From contig NZ_VWSD01000004.1 in the NCBI RefSeq assembly GCF_009829685.1, positions 1 through 64,000 of the forward strand: DNA of 64,000 nt. Direction: 5' to 3'. Of this stretch, positions 57,730 to 64,000 are shown one piece after another. Positions within the stretch are counted from its first letter, which is position 1; each line of letters begins with the position of its first letter. Source of the DNA: Cellulomonas citrea. Its GTDB lineage: Bacteria; Actinomycetota; Actinomycetes; Actinomycetales; Cellulomonadaceae. The position numbers and the translations under genes were made by a program. A model generated the notes under the pieces. It searched no databases. It saw only the letters and a program-made list of their open reading frames with translations, and had not been told where the DNA came from.

Positions 57730-58236
57730 GTGGACGAGCAGGCGTGGGTCCCGGTCGAGGTCGTCGGCGTGCGCGCCGCCGGCGAGGAGACGATCGTGCT
57801 GCTGCTCGACGGACTCGACTCGCTCGTCGTGCCGATCGTGGTGGGGCGTGGCGAGGCGACGGCCATCGCGTCGGCGCAGGCCGGTGTGGTACCGCCACGG
57901 CCGATGACCCATGACCTGCTGCGCAATGTGCTCCGGGCGTTGGGCGGGCACCTGGACCGGGTGGAGATCGCCCGGCTGGAGCAGGGCGTGTTCCACGCCG
58001 CGCTGGTGCTCGCGGACGGTGTGCGGGTGGACTCGAGGGCGTCGGACGCGATCGCGTTGGCGCTGCGGTGCGGCGCCCCGGTGGTCTGCTCGGCCTCGGT
58101 GGTCGGCGCCGCCGGGATCGAGGTCCAGGTCACGGCGTCGGAGCGGGACGTGGCCGAGTTCCGCAGCTTCCTGGAGCATGTGAGCGCCGACGACTTCGAC
58201 CTTCCGGCCGGGGGAGCACCCGATCCTTCGACGTGA
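57730..58236 (+). CDS. Bifunctional nuclease family protein (DUF151, Rv1829-like)
   Basis: A 168-residue DUF151 protein: LLLDGLDSLVVPIVVGRGEATAIASAQAGVVPPRPMTHDLLRNVL and ALVLADGVRVDSRASDAIALALRCGAPV are the family signature. Plant and thermophile relatives have nuclease activity in vitro; the actinobacterial role is unknown. GTG at 57730 follows TAGCGT by 6 nt. It lies between two MerR genes, as in M. tuberculosis Rv1828-Rv1830. Confidence 0.92.
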   Translation: MDEQAWVPVEVVGVRAAGEETIVLLLDGLDSLVVPIVVGRGEATAIASAQAGVVPPRPMTHDLLRNVLRALGGHLDRVEIARLEQGVFHAALVLADGVRVDSRASDAIALALRCGAPVVCSASVVGAAGIEVQVTASERDVAEFRSFLEHVSADDFDLPAGGAPDPST

Positions 58237-58356
58237 AGTTGAAGGTGAGACTCTCCGGGCGCGACACGCCGGTTCAGCGTCGTTGCGCAGCCGCAGGCCG
58301 ACCCCTAGCGTTGCCAGAGCAGCCACAGCGGCCGCCTGATCGTGTGGAGGAACCCC

Positions 58357-58944
58357 GTGAGCACCACCGAGCGGACGCCGTCCGTCCCGCAGGTACCGGC
58401 AAGTGCGCAGGGTCTCCTGTTCGACGACGACCTGCCTGAGCTCGACGTCCAGGCGGGCTACCGCGGCCCGACGGCCTGCCGTGCGGCCGGGATCACCTAC
58501 CGTCAGCTCGACTACTGGGCACGTACCGGACTGGTCGAGCCGTCGGTGCGTCCGGCGACGGGGTCCGGCACCCAGCGGCTCTACTCGTTCCGCGACATCC
58601 TCGTGCTCAAGGTGGTCAAGCGCCTGCTGGACACCGGCGTCTCGCTGCAGCAGATCCGTACGGCCGTGTCCCACCTGCGTGAGCGGGGTGTCGAGGACCT
58701 CGCGCAGATCACCCTCATGTCCGACGGTGCGAGCGTGTACGAGTGCACCTCGGCCGACGAGGTGATCGACCTGGTGCAGGGCGGCCAGGGCGTCTTCGGC
58801 ATCGCGGTGGGTCGGGTCTGGCGCGAGGTCGAGGGGACCTTGGCCGAGCTGCCGACCGAGCGCGCCGAGGACGAGAGCGCTCCGGTCCTCACCGACGCGG
58901 CCGACGAGCTGGCCGCGCGTCGTCGCGCCCGTTCCGCGAGCTGA
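58357..58944 (+). CDS. MerR-family transcriptional regulator (Rv1830-like)
   Basis: A 195-residue regulator with a MerR-type HTH, ACRAAGITYRQLDYWARTGLVEPSVRPATGSGTQRLYSF, followed by the dimerisation helix region FRDILVLKVVKRLLDTGVSLQQIRTAVSHLRERG. No ligand-binding domain of known type follows. GGAGGA at 58346-58351 supports GTG at 58357, and TAGCGT at about 58307 is a likely -10. It is the last gene of the conserved cluster. Confidence 0.9.
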   Translation: MSTTERTPSVPQVPASAQGLLFDDDLPELDVQAGYRGPTACRAAGITYRQLDYWARTGLVEPSVRPATGSGTQRLYSFRDILVLKVVKRLLDTGVSLQQIRTAVSHLRERGVEDLAQITLMSDGASVYECTSADEVIDLVQGGQGVFGIAVGRVWREVEGTLAELPTERAEDESAPVLTDAADELAARRRARSAS

Positions 58945-58966
58945 CCCCCTCAGCAGACTGACCCCG

Positions 58967-58994
58967 GGCTGCTCGCCTGCGGCGTGCGGCAGCC
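58967..58994. terminator. Possible terminator between the MerR gene and parA
   Basis: GGCTGC / GCAGCC arms (58967-58972, 58989-58994) lie in the 68-bp gap between convergent genes. A weak stem with a 16-base loop. Confidence 0.3.
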
Positions 58995-59012
58995 ACCCCG
59001 CAGGGCAGGGGC

Positions 59013-59780
59013 TCAGCTGGTGCGGGGGGCTCGCAACGCGCGGTCGAGCAGCTGCTCGAAGTGCGCAGAGAGCTCACGGGCCGGTTCACCCGGCCAGCTG
59101 TGGATGGGGCGCGCCGCGCCCTGCGCCTGCTGCAGCGCAGCGCGCTCGGGGATGCTCGGGCTCAGGACGAGCGGACCGTACAGCCGGTTGAGCTCCTCGA
59201 GCCGGTACGCCTGCTCGACCGAGCGGGCGCGAACCCTGTTGATGACCACACCGAGCGGCTGCAGCTGGGGCGCCGGCCCGCGGCGCAGCTCGTCGACGGT
59301 CCGCAGCGCGCGTCCCACCGCCATGACGGCGAACAGTCCGGGCTCGGTGACGATGAGGGCGCGGTCACAGGCCGTCAGCCCCGTGCGGGTGAGTCCGCCG
59401 AGCGACGGCGGGCAGTCGAGGATCACCAGGTCGTAGCCGGAGACCCAGGACAGCGCGTACCGCAGCCGGTCGACGTCGGTGACCTCGAGATGGTCGTGCA
59501 CCGCGGAGCGCTCGTTGCCCGGGATGACGTCGAGGCCCGACAGCGCCCAGCCGGACAACGCGGTGGCGGCCCGCATCGTCGCCTCACCGGGATCCGCGAG
59601 CACGTCGGCGACATCGGCCTGCGAGCGCGCGGGAGCCAACGCCATGGTGGTGTCGCCCTGCGGGTCGAGGTCGATGACGAGGGTACGAACACCGCGTTCG
59701 AGAGCCGCCGAGGCGAGACCCAAGGTGATCGAGGTCTTGCCGACGCCTCCCTTGAGGCTGCAGACACCGAGGACGAGCAC
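59013..59780 (-). CDS. ParA/MinD-family ATPase
   Basis: A 255-residue deviant Walker ATPase. Motif A is LKGGVGKTSITLGLASAA with the signature Lys, A' is LVIDLDPQGDTTMALA and B is YDLVILDCPPSLGGL. It resembles orphan ParA-like partition or positioning proteins. No parB gene and no parS-like repeats are adjacent, so chromosome segregation is not implied. GTG at 59780 follows TAGCGT by 6 nt. It is convergent with the MerR gene and divergent from an MBL hydrolase. Confidence 0.88.
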   Translation of the reverse strand: MLVLGVCSLKGGVGKTSITLGLASAALERGVRTLVIDLDPQGDTTMALAPARSQADVADVLADPGEATMRAATALSGWALSGLDVIPGNERSAVHDHLEVTDVDRLRYALSWVSGYDLVILDCPPSLGGLTRTGLTACDRALIVTEPGLFAVMAVGRALRTVDELRRGPAPQLQPLGVVINRVRARSVEQAYRLEELNRLYGPLVLSPSIPERAALQQAQGAARPIHSWPGEPARELSAHFEQLLDRALRAPRTS

Positions 59781-59786
59781 GGGACA

Positions 59787-59792
59787 ACGCTA
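59787..59792 (-). promoter_or_regulatory. -10 element of the parA-like gene (TAGCGT), leaderless promoter
   Basis: TAGCGT on the minus strand is 6 nt from GTG at 59780. The 53-bp divergent gap also contains CACAAT 6 nt before the MBL-gene ATG. Confidence 0.45.
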
Positions 59793-59833
59793 TCGGGCGC
59801 TGCGCTCTGAGTCGAAAACGCCACAATGGGGGG

Positions 59834-60481
59834 ATGAGCCTGCTGCTGGAGCACGAGGGGCATTCCTGCGTCCGACTGGGGGAGAGCGAGCCGGTCGTCA
59901 TCGACCCGGGGGTGTTCGCCGACCTGTCGGCGGCCCTCGACGGAGTCCGGCACATCCTCGTCACGCACGACCATGTGGACCACCTGGCGGTCGAGCCGGT
60001 GCTGGCTGCCGTCGCCGCGGGTGCGCGGGTCCACGGACCGGCGTCCGTGGTGGAGCGTCTCGTCGAGGCGGGTGCACCCGCAGGTCAGGTCCACCGCGTC
60101 GCCGCCGGCGACCGGCTCCAGGTCGGCGGGCTCGATGTCGAGGTCCTGGGGGAGTGGCACGCACCGTTGCACCGGTCGGTGCCGAGGTCCACCAACGTGG
60201 CCTATCTGGTCGACGGTGCACTGCTCCACCCGGGTGATGCCTTCGTCGACCTGGGCGGACGTCCGACGCCGGACACCGTGCTGGTGCCGGTGGCCGCGCC
60301 CTGGCTGCTCATGGCGAACGTCGTCGACTGGGTGCGCGCACTGGCGCCGCGGCACGTGGTCCCGATCCACGAGGTGTTGGCCTCACAGATCGGGCGGGAC
60401 TTCTGGACACGGCAGATCGAACAGATGTGCGATGTCCTGCCGACGTGGCTCGCGCCCGGCGAGCGCGTACGGATCGGCTGA
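59834..60481 (+). CDS. MBL-fold metallo-hydrolase (UlaG/YtkL-like)
   Basis: A 215-residue metallo-beta-lactamase-fold hydrolase. The metal motif is ILVTHDHVDHLA (HxHxDH), with later ligands in LLHPGDAFVD and VVPIHEV. It belongs to the short metal-dependent hydrolase group related to UlaG and YtkL. The substrate is unknown. GGGGGG before the ATG and CACAAT 6 nt upstream are both compatible with initiation. The next gene starts 3 bp after its stop. Confidence 0.88.
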   Translation: MSLLLEHEGHSCVRLGESEPVVIDPGVFADLSAALDGVRHILVTHDHVDHLAVEPVLAAVAAGARVHGPASVVERLVEAGAPAGQVHRVAAGDRLQVGGLDVEVLGEWHAPLHRSVPRSTNVAYLVDGALLHPGDAFVDLGGRPTPDTVLVPVAAPWLLMANVVDWVRALAPRHVVPIHEVLASQIGRDFWTRQIEQMCDVLPTWLAPGERVRIG

Positions 60482-60484
60482 CGG

Positions 60485-60973
60485 ATGACGGCTGAGGTGC
60501 GGCAGGTCTTCGAGGCCGACTGGGAGCTGGTCCGGGACGTGCGCCTGCGGGTGCTGGACGAGGCGGCGGACGCGCCTGCCTCGGTGGTGGCTCGTGAACG
60601 CCGGTTCGTCGAGCAGCACTGGCGGATGCGCGTGCGGAGCAGCCCGACATGGCTCGCGTACGACGAGCAGGCGACGGTGCAGGGCATCGTCTCGACGATC
60701 TGCGAACCTGGGTCGCCGGCGGACGACCGGCACGTCGTCGGGCTGTGGGTCGCGCCGGACGCACGTCGGCGCGGACTGGGCTGGGCGCTCGTCGATGCGG
60801 CTGCGGCGGCGGCGCGCGCCGAGGGTGCGCGCACGTTGTCCGTCTGGGTGGTCGACGGTGACCTGCCTGCGGGCGACCTGTACGTGCGCGCCGGCTTCGA
60901 GCGGACAGGCGAACGGCATGCGCTGGCCCGTGACCCGGAGCGGGTCGAGGAGCGGTGGCTGCGCCGGCTCTGA
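60485..60973 (+). CDS. GNAT family N-acetyltransferase
   Basis: A 162-residue acetyltransferase. The acetyl-CoA-binding motif is VVGLWVAPDARRRGLGWALVDAAAAAARA (Q/RxxGxG/A), followed by LSVWVVDGDLPAGDLYVRAGFERTGER. It is encoded directly after the MBL hydrolase and probably shares its transcript. The substrate is unknown. Confidence 0.9.
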   Translation: MTAEVRQVFEADWELVRDVRLRVLDEAADAPASVVARERRFVEQHWRMRVRSSPTWLAYDEQATVQGIVSTICEPGSPADDRHVVGLWVAPDARRRGLGWALVDAAAAAARAEGARTLSVWVVDGDLPAGDLYVRAGFERTGERHALARDPERVEERWLRRL

Positions 60974-61093
60974 GCCGTTGTGACATAACGTCCATTATCG
61001 GCAATATGGTCGTGAGGCGACGAGGGGTCGTCTCGGACCCTGCCGGGTGCCGTCGCGCGCCGTGCCGACCGGGTGACGTCGGCGGGCTCGCTG

Positions 61094-61122
61094 TTGTGCG
61101 GGTGCTGGGGCCGCGGTAGGTT
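61094..61122 (+). promoter_or_regulatory. Housekeeping-type promoter of rbpA (TTGTGC-N17-TAGGTT)
   Basis: The -35 TTGTGC (61094-61099) and -10 TAGGTT (61117-61122) are separated by 17 bp. The predicted transcript would start near 61129 with a leader of about 185 nt. Confidence 0.45.
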
Positions 61123-61219
61123 GACCCGCCCGGCGCCTCGTGGCCCGGCCGACGGCTCCGGACGCTCGTCCTGAAGCCGCAACGCTCCGGTGGCGTTCAC
61201 CGAACCTTCACTCCACGAT

Positions 61220-61245
61220 GGAACACAGCGCGTCGCTGCGCCGTT
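61220..61245 (+). promoter_or_regulatory. SigR/SigH-type promoter of rbpA (GGAAC-N18-GTT)
   Basis: GGAAC (61220-61224) and GTT (61243-61245) with an 18-bp spacer match the oxidative-stress ECF sigma consensus of Streptomyces SigR and mycobacterial SigH. Streptomyces rbpA is a known SigR target. The leader would be about 60 nt. Confidence 0.6.
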
Positions 61246-61313
61246 GTGCAGTGCAGTTGCACGTCCCAGGCCGCGACGGCCGACTCTCTCTACTTTCTCT
61301 CCTGGAGGTCTTC

Positions 61314-61658
61314 ATGGCGAACCGATCGCTGCGCGGGATGCGCATCGGCTCTCGGAGTCTGGAGACCGAGGACGGCGTCGACTTCGCGCCGCGGCTCCAG
61401 GCGCACTACGACTGCCCCAACGGGCACACCATCGTGCTCCCGTTCTCCGTCGAGGCCGATGTGCCGGTCATGTGGGAGTGCCGCTGCGGTCAGCAGGCGC
61501 TGCTGCGCGACGCCGAGATCCCCGAGGCCAAGGGCGGCAAGCCGCCGCGCACCCACTGGGACATGCTGCTCGAGCGCCGCACCGTCGGCGAGCTCCAGGA
61601 GCTGCTCGACGAGCGCCTCGACCTGCTGCGCGCCGGCAAGCTGCGCCGCAGCGCCTGA
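61314..61658 (+). CDS. rbpA: RNA polymerase-binding protein RbpA
   Basis: A 114-residue actinobacterial transcription factor that binds the principal sigma and RNA polymerase and stabilises the open complex. It has the N-terminal tail and LRGMRIGSRSLETEDGVDFAPR, a core zinc-binding-like domain with CPNGHTI and MWECRCGQQALL, and the C-terminal sigma-interaction domain THWDMLLERRTVGELQELLDERL. GGAGG at 61303-61307 selects ATG at 61314. It is convergent with the mannosyltransferase gene, as rbpA and ppm1 are in M. tuberculosis. Confidence 0.97.
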   Translation: MANRSLRGMRIGSRSLETEDGVDFAPRLQAHYDCPNGHTIVLPFSVEADVPVMWECRCGQQALLRDAEIPEAKGGKPPRTHWDMLLERRTVGELQELLDERLDLLRAGKLRRSA

Positions 61659-61694
61659 GCCCCTCGCGGCTCCCCCGGCCCCCGAGGGGGCTGG

Positions 61695-61755
61695 CGACGA
61701 CCTCACAGCCCCGCCCTGGACGTGGACCCCACCTCCCGGGCGGGGCTGTCGTCGT
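61695..61755. terminator. Terminator hairpin between rbpA and the mannosyltransferase gene
   Basis: Perfect 11-bp arms ACAGCCCCGCC / GGCGGGGCTGT (61705-61715, 61739-61749) are extended by GACGAC / GTCGTC outside a 3-base bulge. It sits between convergent genes and can serve both. Confidence 0.6.
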
Positions 61756-61803
61756 CGGTGGCCTCGGTGGGGATGCTGGCTGTGCCGGCGGCCCGGCGGT
61801 CCC

Positions 61804-62571
61804 TCAGGACCGGGTGAAGAGCGCCTTGACCTGAGCCGTGCGGTGCGCGACCGCCCACTTCGCGACTGAGATCATCGCCTCCGAGATGATGCCGCCGCTC
61901 ATCTTGGACTCGCCGGCCGTGCGCTCGACGAAGACGATCGGCACCTCGATGATGCGGGCACCGCTCTGGCGGGTCCGCCAGGTCATGTCGACCTGGAACC
62001 CGTACCCGTGCGAGGCGACCTCGTCGAGCGGGATCGTGCGCAGCAGGTCGGCCGAGTAGGCCCGGAACCCGGCGGTGCCGTCCTTCACACCCAGCCCCAG
62101 CGCCACGCGGGTGTAGATGTTCGCGCCGCGGGACAGGACCTCGCGGTGCAGCGGCCAGTTGACCACCCGGCCACCGCGAACCCAGCGCGACCCGATGACC
62201 AGGTCGGCGTCGTTGGTGCGGGCGAGCAGCCGAGGCAGGTCCTCGGCACGGTGCGAGCCGTCGGCGTCCATCTCGACGATCGTCGTGTAGCCGCGTTCGA
62301 GCGCCCAGCCGAAGCCCTGGATGTACGCGGTGCCCAGCCCGAGCTTGCCGGCACGGTGCATCACGAAGATCTCCCGCGGGGCGCCGGCGGCGGTCTCGGC
62401 GGCGGCGATCTCCTCGACCAGCTGCCCGGTGCCGTCCGGTGAGCCGTCGTCGACGACGAGGACGTGGGCGTCGGGCACGTGCTCGGCGAGGCGCTGGAGC
62501 GCCAGGGTGATCGTCTCGCGCTCGTTGTAGGTCGGCACGACGACGAGAACTCGTCGCTCTTCGGTGGTCAT
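61804..62571 (-). CDS. Polyprenol monophosphomannose synthase (GT2, Dpm1/Ppm1-like)
   Basis: A 255-residue soluble GT2 glycosyltransferase that transfers mannose from GDP-mannose to polyprenyl phosphate. It has VVVPTYNERETI, VLVVDDGSPDGTGQLVEEI, the DxD-type EMDADGSHRAEDLPRLL, IGSRWVRGG and a C-terminal VPIVFVERTAGESKMSGGI, all typical of Ppm/Dpm. The product donates mannose for cell-envelope glycoconjugates and protein O-mannosylation. The ATG overlaps the lnt stop (ATGA). In M. tuberculosis the two activities are fused in Ppm1; here they are separate genes. Confidence 0.93.
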   Translation of the reverse strand: MTTEERRVLVVVPTYNERETITLALQRLAEHVPDAHVLVVDDGSPDGTGQLVEEIAAAETAAGAPREIFVMHRAGKLGLGTAYIQGFGWALERGYTTIVEMDADGSHRAEDLPRLLARTNDADLVIGSRWVRGGRVVNWPLHREVLSRGANIYTRVALGLGVKDGTAGFRAYSADLLRTIPLDEVASHGYGFQVDMTWRTRQSGARIIEVPIVFVERTAGESKMSGGIISEAMISVAKWAVAHRTAQVKALFTRS

Positions 62572-64000
62572 TCAGCGAGCTCGATCCGGTCGTGACGGCG
62601 AGGGTGCCGTGCTCCGACGACCCCGAGAACAAGAGCGGCCAGCGCCAAGACGTCGACGGCCCCCGCGAGCCACGCGCCCCACCGAGTCGCGGGGGTGGTC
62701 GTCTCGCGCAGAGCCAGGTTAGCAACCATCTGCTCGGCCGTGAAAAGGCCGGTGCGCTGCTCAACCGTGCCGTCCGGCGCGATCACCGCACTCACTCCCA
62801 CGGTCGAGACCTGGACCGCGGCGCGGCCGTGCTCGACGGCGCGGAACCGCGTCATCGCCAGCTGCTGCGTCGACTCGGCGGTCCGCCCGAACGAGGCGTT
62901 GTTGGTCTGCACCACGATCACCTCTCCCCCGGCGCTCACCGCAGAGCGCACCAGGTCGTCGTAGGCGACCTCGAAGCAGATGACCGTGCCCAGACCGACC
63001 GTCCGGTCGAGCCGGGGCGAGGCGAGCGGTACGAGGCCCACGGTGTGGCCGGGCAGCATGTCCTGGGTGACCAGGTCGACGGCGGACGAGAACGGCCGGA
63101 CCCACGAGCGCAGCGGGATGTACTCGGCGAACGGAGCCGGGTGCTGCTTGGAGTACTGCGCCACCACCCCGACCCCGGGCTGCCAGAGCACCGAGGTGTT
63201 GTAGCGCCCTCCGGTGGCGGGGTACTGGACGGTCCCGACCAGCATCGGCGCACCGACCGCCTGGGCCGCGGCGTCGATCCGCACGGCGGCGGCCGGCACG
63301 GCCTGCGGATCGATGTCGGAACCGTTCTCGGGCCACAGCACGACGTCGAGCTGACCAGGCCCGACCTGGTGGGCCAGTGCCGCGGTGCCCGCCAGGTGGT
63401 TGTCCAGCACCTGCCACTGCCTGCCGAAGGCGTCGAGCCCCTCGCCGGGGACGTTGCCCTGCACCACGCCGACGCGCAGCGTCCCGGCCTGTGCGGACGT
63501 GTCCAGCGGGACGAGCAGACCGGCGCCCAGCAGCACCGCGACCGCCGCGACGGGCAGCGCCGCCGTACGCCACGCACGCCGCCGCGCGGCATACCAGGTG
63601 CGGGCCAGCAGAGCCCCCAGCGCCGCCGTGACGCTGGAGACCAGTGGTGCACCGCCCAGCCAGGCCAGCGGGAGCAGCGGTGAGTCCGTCTGGGAGAACG
63701 CGAGCCGCCCCCACGGGAAGCCTCCGAACGGGACGGCCGAGCGCAGCTCCTCGGCGGCCACCCAGATCGCCGCGAAGGCGAGCACCTGGAGCCAGCCGTG
63801 CCGCCCGATCACCGGCGCCCGGCGCGCCCAGGTCCAGGCCGCGGCCGCCAGGGCGACCGCCCCCGCCTCGGCCGCGCTGAGCGCCAACCACGGCACCGCG
63901 CCGACCGCCTCGTCGGCCCACCACAGGTGCACGGCGAAGAAGACGAGCCCGAACACCCAGCCGACCAGGGCGTTCCATCGCGCACGGTCCCGTCCGAGGC
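62568..64000 (-). CDS. lnt: Apolipoprotein N-acyltransferase (5' end outside the window)
   Basis: At least 476 codons of a membrane nitrilase-type N-acyltransferase that adds the third acyl chain to lipoproteins. Several N-terminal helices are followed by the carbon-nitrogen hydrolase domain. The Glu-Lys-Cys triad is seen as Glu in VVLWPENGSD, Lys in YSKQHPAPFAEYIP and Cys in TVICFEVAYDDLV. A final helix (VDVLALAALVLGVVGA) is near the C-terminus. The frame stays open to the right edge (LGRDRARWNALVGW before the last visible GTG at 63956), so the true start lies beyond 64000. Confidence 0.93.
   Translation of the reverse strand, partial: LGRDRARWNALVGWVFGLVFFAVHLWWADEAVGAVPWLALSAAEAGAVALAAAAWTWARRAPVIGRHGWLQVLAFAAIWVAAEELRSAVPFGGFPWGRLAFSQTDSPLLPLAWLGGAPLVSSVTAALGALLARTWYAARRRAWRTAALPVAAVAVLLGAGLLVPLDTSAQAGTLRVGVVQGNVPGEGLDAFGRQWQVLDNHLAGTAALAHQVGPGQLDVVLWPENGSDIDPQAVPAAAVRIDAAAQAVGAPMLVGTVQYPATGGRYNTSVLWQPGVGVVAQYSKQHPAPFAEYIPLRSWVRPFSSAVDLVTQDMLPGHTVGLVPLASPRLDRTVGLGTVICFEVAYDDLVRSAVSAGGEVIVVQTNNASFGRTAESTQQLAMTRFRAVEHGRAAVQVSTVGVSAVIAPDGTVEQRTGLFTAEQMVANLALRETTTPATRWGAWLAGAVDVLALAALVLGVVGARHPRRHDRIELAE

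Larger units (their letters stand above)
60974..61313 (+). promoter_or_regulatory. 340-bp upstream region of rbpA (no gene)
   Basis: This is the only gap over 300 bp. It holds an AT-rich island at 60978-61010 with ATAA-CGTCCA-TTAT (60985-60998), a housekeeping-type promoter TTGTGC-N17-TAGGTT (61094-61122) and a SigR-type promoter GGAAC-N18-GTT (61220-61245). A GGAGG ribosome binding site lies at 61303-61307. No open frame with family similarity and no structured RNA was recognised. Confidence 0.6.

Overview
The window is a single gene-dense, very GC-rich chromosomal segment with GTG and TTG starts and many 4-base ATGA/GTGA gene overlaps. Gene content points to an actinobacterium: rbpA, a garA/ftsR cluster, guaB1, DUF3000 next to ribonuclease D, the treX-treY-treZ operon and a glutamine-dependent NadE. 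The style and the predicted D-amino-acid peptidoglycan bridge ligase suggest a Micrococcales member, perhaps Cellulomonadaceae-like; that placement is inference. No rRNA, tRNA, CRISPR array, insertion sequence or prophage was seen.

Layout. 0-5.4 kb: a minus-strand operon guaB1-rraA-amidotransferase, then a DUF4126 membrane protein and dxs. 5.4-8.4 kb: a protein clearly homologous to pyruvate formate-lyase (PFL) that lacks both catalytic cysteines and the C-terminal glycyl-radical domain, followed by an intact PFL-activating radical-SAM enzyme. Both promoters carry DosR/DevR-like boxes. 8.5-16 kb: a fadB/fadA pair, ribonuclease D, an orphan LuxR-type regulator, DUF3000 and gnd. 16-18.5 kb: a divergent FemAB / D-aspartate-ligase-like pair, probably for the peptidoglycan cross-bridge. 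19-26.7 kb: zapE and the trehalose operon. 26.8-33 kb: a transglutaminase, a polar amino-acid ABC transporter, glutaminase and a PuuB/DadA-type oxidase.

33.1-37.6 kb: a reactive-sulfur island. A CsoR/CstR-family repressor gene diverges from a small six-cysteine protein and a CoA-disulfide-reductase-rhodanese. A second transcript encodes an SQR-like flavoprotein, a DsrC/TusE-like carrier and a DsrE2-like protein. Each promoter has the same 16-bp palindrome. 37.6-46.5 kb: nadE, a soluble CZB chemoreceptor, pyroglutamyl peptidase, a glycosyltransferase with a GH92 glycosidase, and an aldo-keto reductase. 46.5-53.7 kb: YbaK, App1-like phosphatase, CGNR regulator, EamA exporter, threonine aldolase, DEAD-box helicase and a CoA-binding protein.

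53.7-59 kb: a cluster syntenic with M. tuberculosis pgsA2-Rv1830 but without gcvH. 59-64 kb: ParA, MBL hydrolase, GNAT, rbpA with a housekeeping-type and a SigR-type promoter, and unfused polyprenol-phosphate mannosyltransferase and apolipoprotein N-acyltransferase genes, the latter cut by the window edge. Many start codons lie 6-7 nt behind a TANNNT -10 element, suggesting widespread leaderless transcription.
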